NCBI GenBank assembly: GCA_020200195.1
Contig: JAIVJE010000051.1
Coordinates: forward strand, 1 to 7,779
DNA: 7,779 nucleotides
DNA from: Acidobacteriota bacterium
GTDB taxonomy: Bacteria > Acidobacteriota > Vicinamibacteria > Vicinamibacterales > 2-12-FULL-66-21
Reading direction: 5' to 3'
Shown in pieces: positions 6,230 through 7,779 of the stretch. The notes beneath the pieces were generated by a model. The model had not been told where the DNA came from. It worked only from the letters and a program-made list of their open reading frames with translations, and made no database searches. Position 1 is the first letter of the stretch. Each line of letters begins with the position of its first letter. The position numbers were made by a program, and so were the translations under genes.

Positions 6230-7056
6230 TCTTTCCCCAATACGTTGTCGAGTGCGGTCTGCTCCTGCCTCGTGAGAGCGGGTTGCAGAACTGCGCGTAC
6301 GCCTTCGGCTCCAAGTTGCACGGGCATCGCCGCGGCGGTCCGCCGAAAGGCGACGAAACAGGAATAACGCCGGCGCGATCCGCCGGCGACAATCGCTTCG
6401 ACAATCAGGGCGGCAGCCGACGAGAGTGCGTAAGCACTCGGGGGCCATAAGCTCGGGATGCGCGCGGAGAGCGCAGCGATCTCGTGCGGTCGCAACTGCG
6501 CGGTCAACGGCTGCCCGAACGCGGCCCCTTCTTCCCATGCCACGACCGCGCCGGCCGGAGGAACTCCCAGGATGCGCAGGGACACCTCGACGCCGGACAG
6601 ATCGAGCATGAGCCCCGCAAGGGCACGCACTGCCGATTCGAGCGCGAGCGGCGCCGATCCAAGGATTCGCGCAGCCGGGATGTGGAGCTCGGAAACGGCT
6701 CGTGCGATCAGTTCCCGATGCAGGGCGCCCGCGCAAACGATCGGGGCGGCCGTGTCGAGCCTTACCAGCTCACGGAGCAGCGCGAGTCCGGCGTCTCCCT
6801 GGTGCTCGCCCTGTCCAGGGCTGTCGGCGAGGACGATGGCCTCGGCGCCTGCCGCCGCAGCGAGTGAGTTCCCCGCGGTGACTCGTGTGCTGAATCCTTC
6901 GATCGGCGCCGACTGCAGGATGTCGAGAGCCTTTCCCTTCGCGACCGCGCCCTCTGCATCGATCAGGCGAACCTCGGAGACGTTGCCACGCGCGGCAAGC
7001 TTGTGCGCGAGTGCGCCTCCGAGTGCGCCGCCTCCAACGATCGCAATGAACGGCAT
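6223..7056 (-). CDS. Lactate/malate dehydrogenase-like protein, probably catalytically inactive
   Basis: Homologue of the LDH-like malate dehydrogenase family, 277 residues against about 310. Recognisable parts are the N-terminal NAD-binding fold (IAIVGGGALGGALA, 4-17), the acidic residue closing strand 2 (Asp33 in VRLIDAEG), GKALDILQSAPIEGF (41-55) matching the GKALDL-x4-P-x-EGF block of malate dehydrogenases, and the C-terminal VQLGAEGV with a final LTRQEQTALD helix. The catalytic machinery is not retained. The arginine-bearing mobile loop (usually PRKPGMSRDDL) reads SPGQGEHQGDAG; the TNPLD segment reads CAGALHR; the LDSAR segment reads LESAV; and the HGD segment with the catalytic His reads PPAGA (166-170). 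NAD binding may survive while malate or lactate oxidation should not, so a sensory, regulatory or altered enzymatic role is inferred. The start ATG has GAAGGGG (7066 to 7060) just upstream. It faces the sigma-factor gene and diverges from the SDR gene. Confidence 0.82.
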   Translation of the reverse strand: MPFIAIVGGGALGGALAHKLAARGNVSEVRLIDAEGAVAKGKALDILQSAPIEGFSTRVTAGNSLAAAAGAEAIVLADSPGQGEHQGDAGLALLRELVRLDTAAPIVCAGALHRELIARAVSELHIPAARILGSAPLALESAVRALAGLMLDLSGVEVSLRILGVPPAGAVVAWEEGAAFGQPLTAQLRPHEIAALSARIPSLWPPSAYALSSAAALIVEAIVAGGSRRRYSCFVAFRRTAAAMPVQLGAEGVRAVLQPALTRQEQTALDNVLGKDE

Positions 7057-7078
7057 CTGCCCCTTCGCAGGAGTCGAC

Positions 7079-7084
7079 TATTCT
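7079..7084 (+). promoter_or_regulatory. Possible -10 element for a leaderless SDR transcript
   Basis: TATTCT ends six bases before the SDR start codon, so a transcript would begin at or next to the ATG. It overlaps the minus-strand -10. No convincing -35 is present upstream, and the only Shine-Dalgarno-like sequence (AGGAG, 7069-7073) is 17 bases from the ATG. Confidence 0.28.
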
Positions 7085-7108
7085 AATGGGATGAGTACGG
7101 TCTCTCAA
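7080..7108 (-). promoter_or_regulatory. Sigma70-type promoter for the dehydrogenase-like gene
   Basis: On the minus strand, TTGAGA (7108-7103) and TAGAAT (7085-7080) are separated by exactly 17 bases; each matches five of six consensus positions. The predicted transcription start near 7073 gives a leader of about 17 bases that contains GAAGGGG before the ATG. The -35 lies within the first codons of the divergent SDR gene. Confidence 0.55.
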
Positions 7109-7779
7109 CCTTCAACGAGCTCGTCGCTCGACAAGAAGGTCGCGGTTGTCACCGGCGGTTCACGCGGAATCGGACTGGCGATTGCCGAGGCGCTGATCGC
7201 GGCCGGCGCATCAGTGGTGATTAGCGGCCGCGATCGGGTGAGGCTCGACGACGCGCAGTCGCAGTTAGGCGCCGGCAACGGGGCACCGGTGGCTGCCGTG
7301 GCGGGCAGCGTGTCGACCGCCGCGGACGCATCGCGCATGATTCAGGCCGCCGTCGACCGATTCGGTGGCCTCGACGTCCTCGTGAACAACGCCGGTGTCG
7401 GCGTCTTCAACTCCGTCGCCGCGATGTCTACGGAGGAATGGGATTCGGTCATCGGCACGAACCTCACCGGCGTGTTCCACTGCTGTCACGCGGCCATCCC
7501 CCATCTGTTGCGCCGCGGCGGTGGTTGGATCGTCAACATCAGCAGCCTTTCCGGAAAGAACCCGTTCACCGGAGGGGCCGCGTACTGCGCATCAAAGGCC
7601 GGCCTGAACGCCTTTTCCGAGTCGTTGATGCAGGAGGTACGACACCACAACATTCGCGTCAGCTACATCATGCCGGGGTCGGTTTCGACCGGTTTCGCCG
7701 GGCGCCGACAGGCGGATGAGGAAAACTGGAAGCTTTCCCCAGGCGACGTGGCGGAGGTCGTCATGGATCTGCTACGGCA
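7091..7779 (+). CDS. Short-chain dehydrogenase/reductase (SDR), 3' end missing
   Basis: Classical-type SDR, an NAD(P)-dependent oxidoreductase with one Rossmann domain. The frame from ATG 7091 is open to the right edge: 229 complete codons, probably lacking only the last few tens of residues. Motifs seen are the cofactor loop TGGSRGIG (21-28), NNAG (99-102), and the catalytic Ser152 (NISSLSG), Tyr165 and Lys169 (YCASK), followed by PGSVSTGF (195-202). The residue pattern SGRDRVR after strand 2 (45-51) suggests an NADP(H) preference, but this is inference. There is no good Shine-Dalgarno at the normal distance and no other in-frame start nearby, so initiation may be leaderless. The substrate cannot be named: such proteins include ketoreductases, 3-oxoacyl-ACP reductase-like enzymes and sugar or alcohol dehydrogenases. 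It is transcribed divergently from the dehydrogenase-like gene. Confidence 0.92.
   Translation, partial: MSTVSQPSTSSSLDKKVAVVTGGSRGIGLAIAEALIAAGASVVISGRDRVRLDDAQSQLGAGNGAPVAAVAGSVSTAADASRMIQAAVDRFGGLDVLVNNAGVGVFNSVAAMSTEEWDSVIGTNLTGVFHCCHAAIPHLLRRGGGWIVNISSLSGKNPFTGGAAYCASKAGLNAFSESLMQEVRHHNIRVSYIMPGSVSTGFAGRRQADEENWKLSPGDVAEVVMDLLR

Noticed and set aside
6484..6867. 127-codon plus-strand frame inside the MDH-like gene
   Set aside because: Low-complexity Arg/Gly/Asp translation; the opposite strand gives a clear dehydrogenase-family homology.

Overview
The window is a GC-rich, almost fully coding stretch of bacterial chromosome. It holds most of a 2-oxoacid dehydrogenase complex operon followed by accessory genes. 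Gene families, gene order (E3, E1 alpha, E1 beta, E2, lipB) and base composition fit a high-GC Gram-negative lineage. The Acidobacteriota (Vicinamibacteria-like) are my best guess, from remembered gene order and the degenerate repeats rather than from a marker gene, so the placement is weak.

Positions 2-5542 (+ strand) form a tight cluster: lpdA (E3, 5' end cut by the window), E1 alpha, E1 beta, E2 with one lipoyl domain, and lipB. Together they encode oxidative decarboxylation of a 2-oxoacid (pyruvate or a branched-chain 2-oxoacid; the sequence does not settle which) to an acyl-CoA and NADH, plus the octanoyltransferase that starts lipoylation of the E2 swinging arm. lpdA and E1 alpha overlap by 8 bases. 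The lipB TTG start directly follows the E2 stop codon in the same frame. Two short-period repeat tracts flank E1 alpha: a 7-base tandem tract that has become its first codons (1379-1420), and a 138-base inverted repeat filling the gap before E1 beta (2415-2552).

Positions 5586-6209 (+) encode an ECF sigma factor 43 bases after lipB, with no anti-sigma gene beside it. It meets, tail to tail and 13 bases apart, a minus-strand gene (6223-7056). That gene is a lactate/malate dehydrogenase homologue which keeps the NAD fold but has lost most catalytic residues. A divergent 34-base gap, with a good minus-strand sigma70-type promoter reaching into the neighbouring gene, separates it from a short-chain dehydrogenase/reductase (7091 to the right edge, cut off).

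No tRNA, rRNA, CRISPR array, insertion sequence or phage gene was seen. No stretch over 300 bases lacks a gene; the largest gap is the 168 bases between E1 alpha and E1 beta. I did not find a clearly new multi-gene system. The most unusual items are the probable dehydrogenase pseudoenzyme, the repeats around E1 alpha and the abutting E2/lipB frames.
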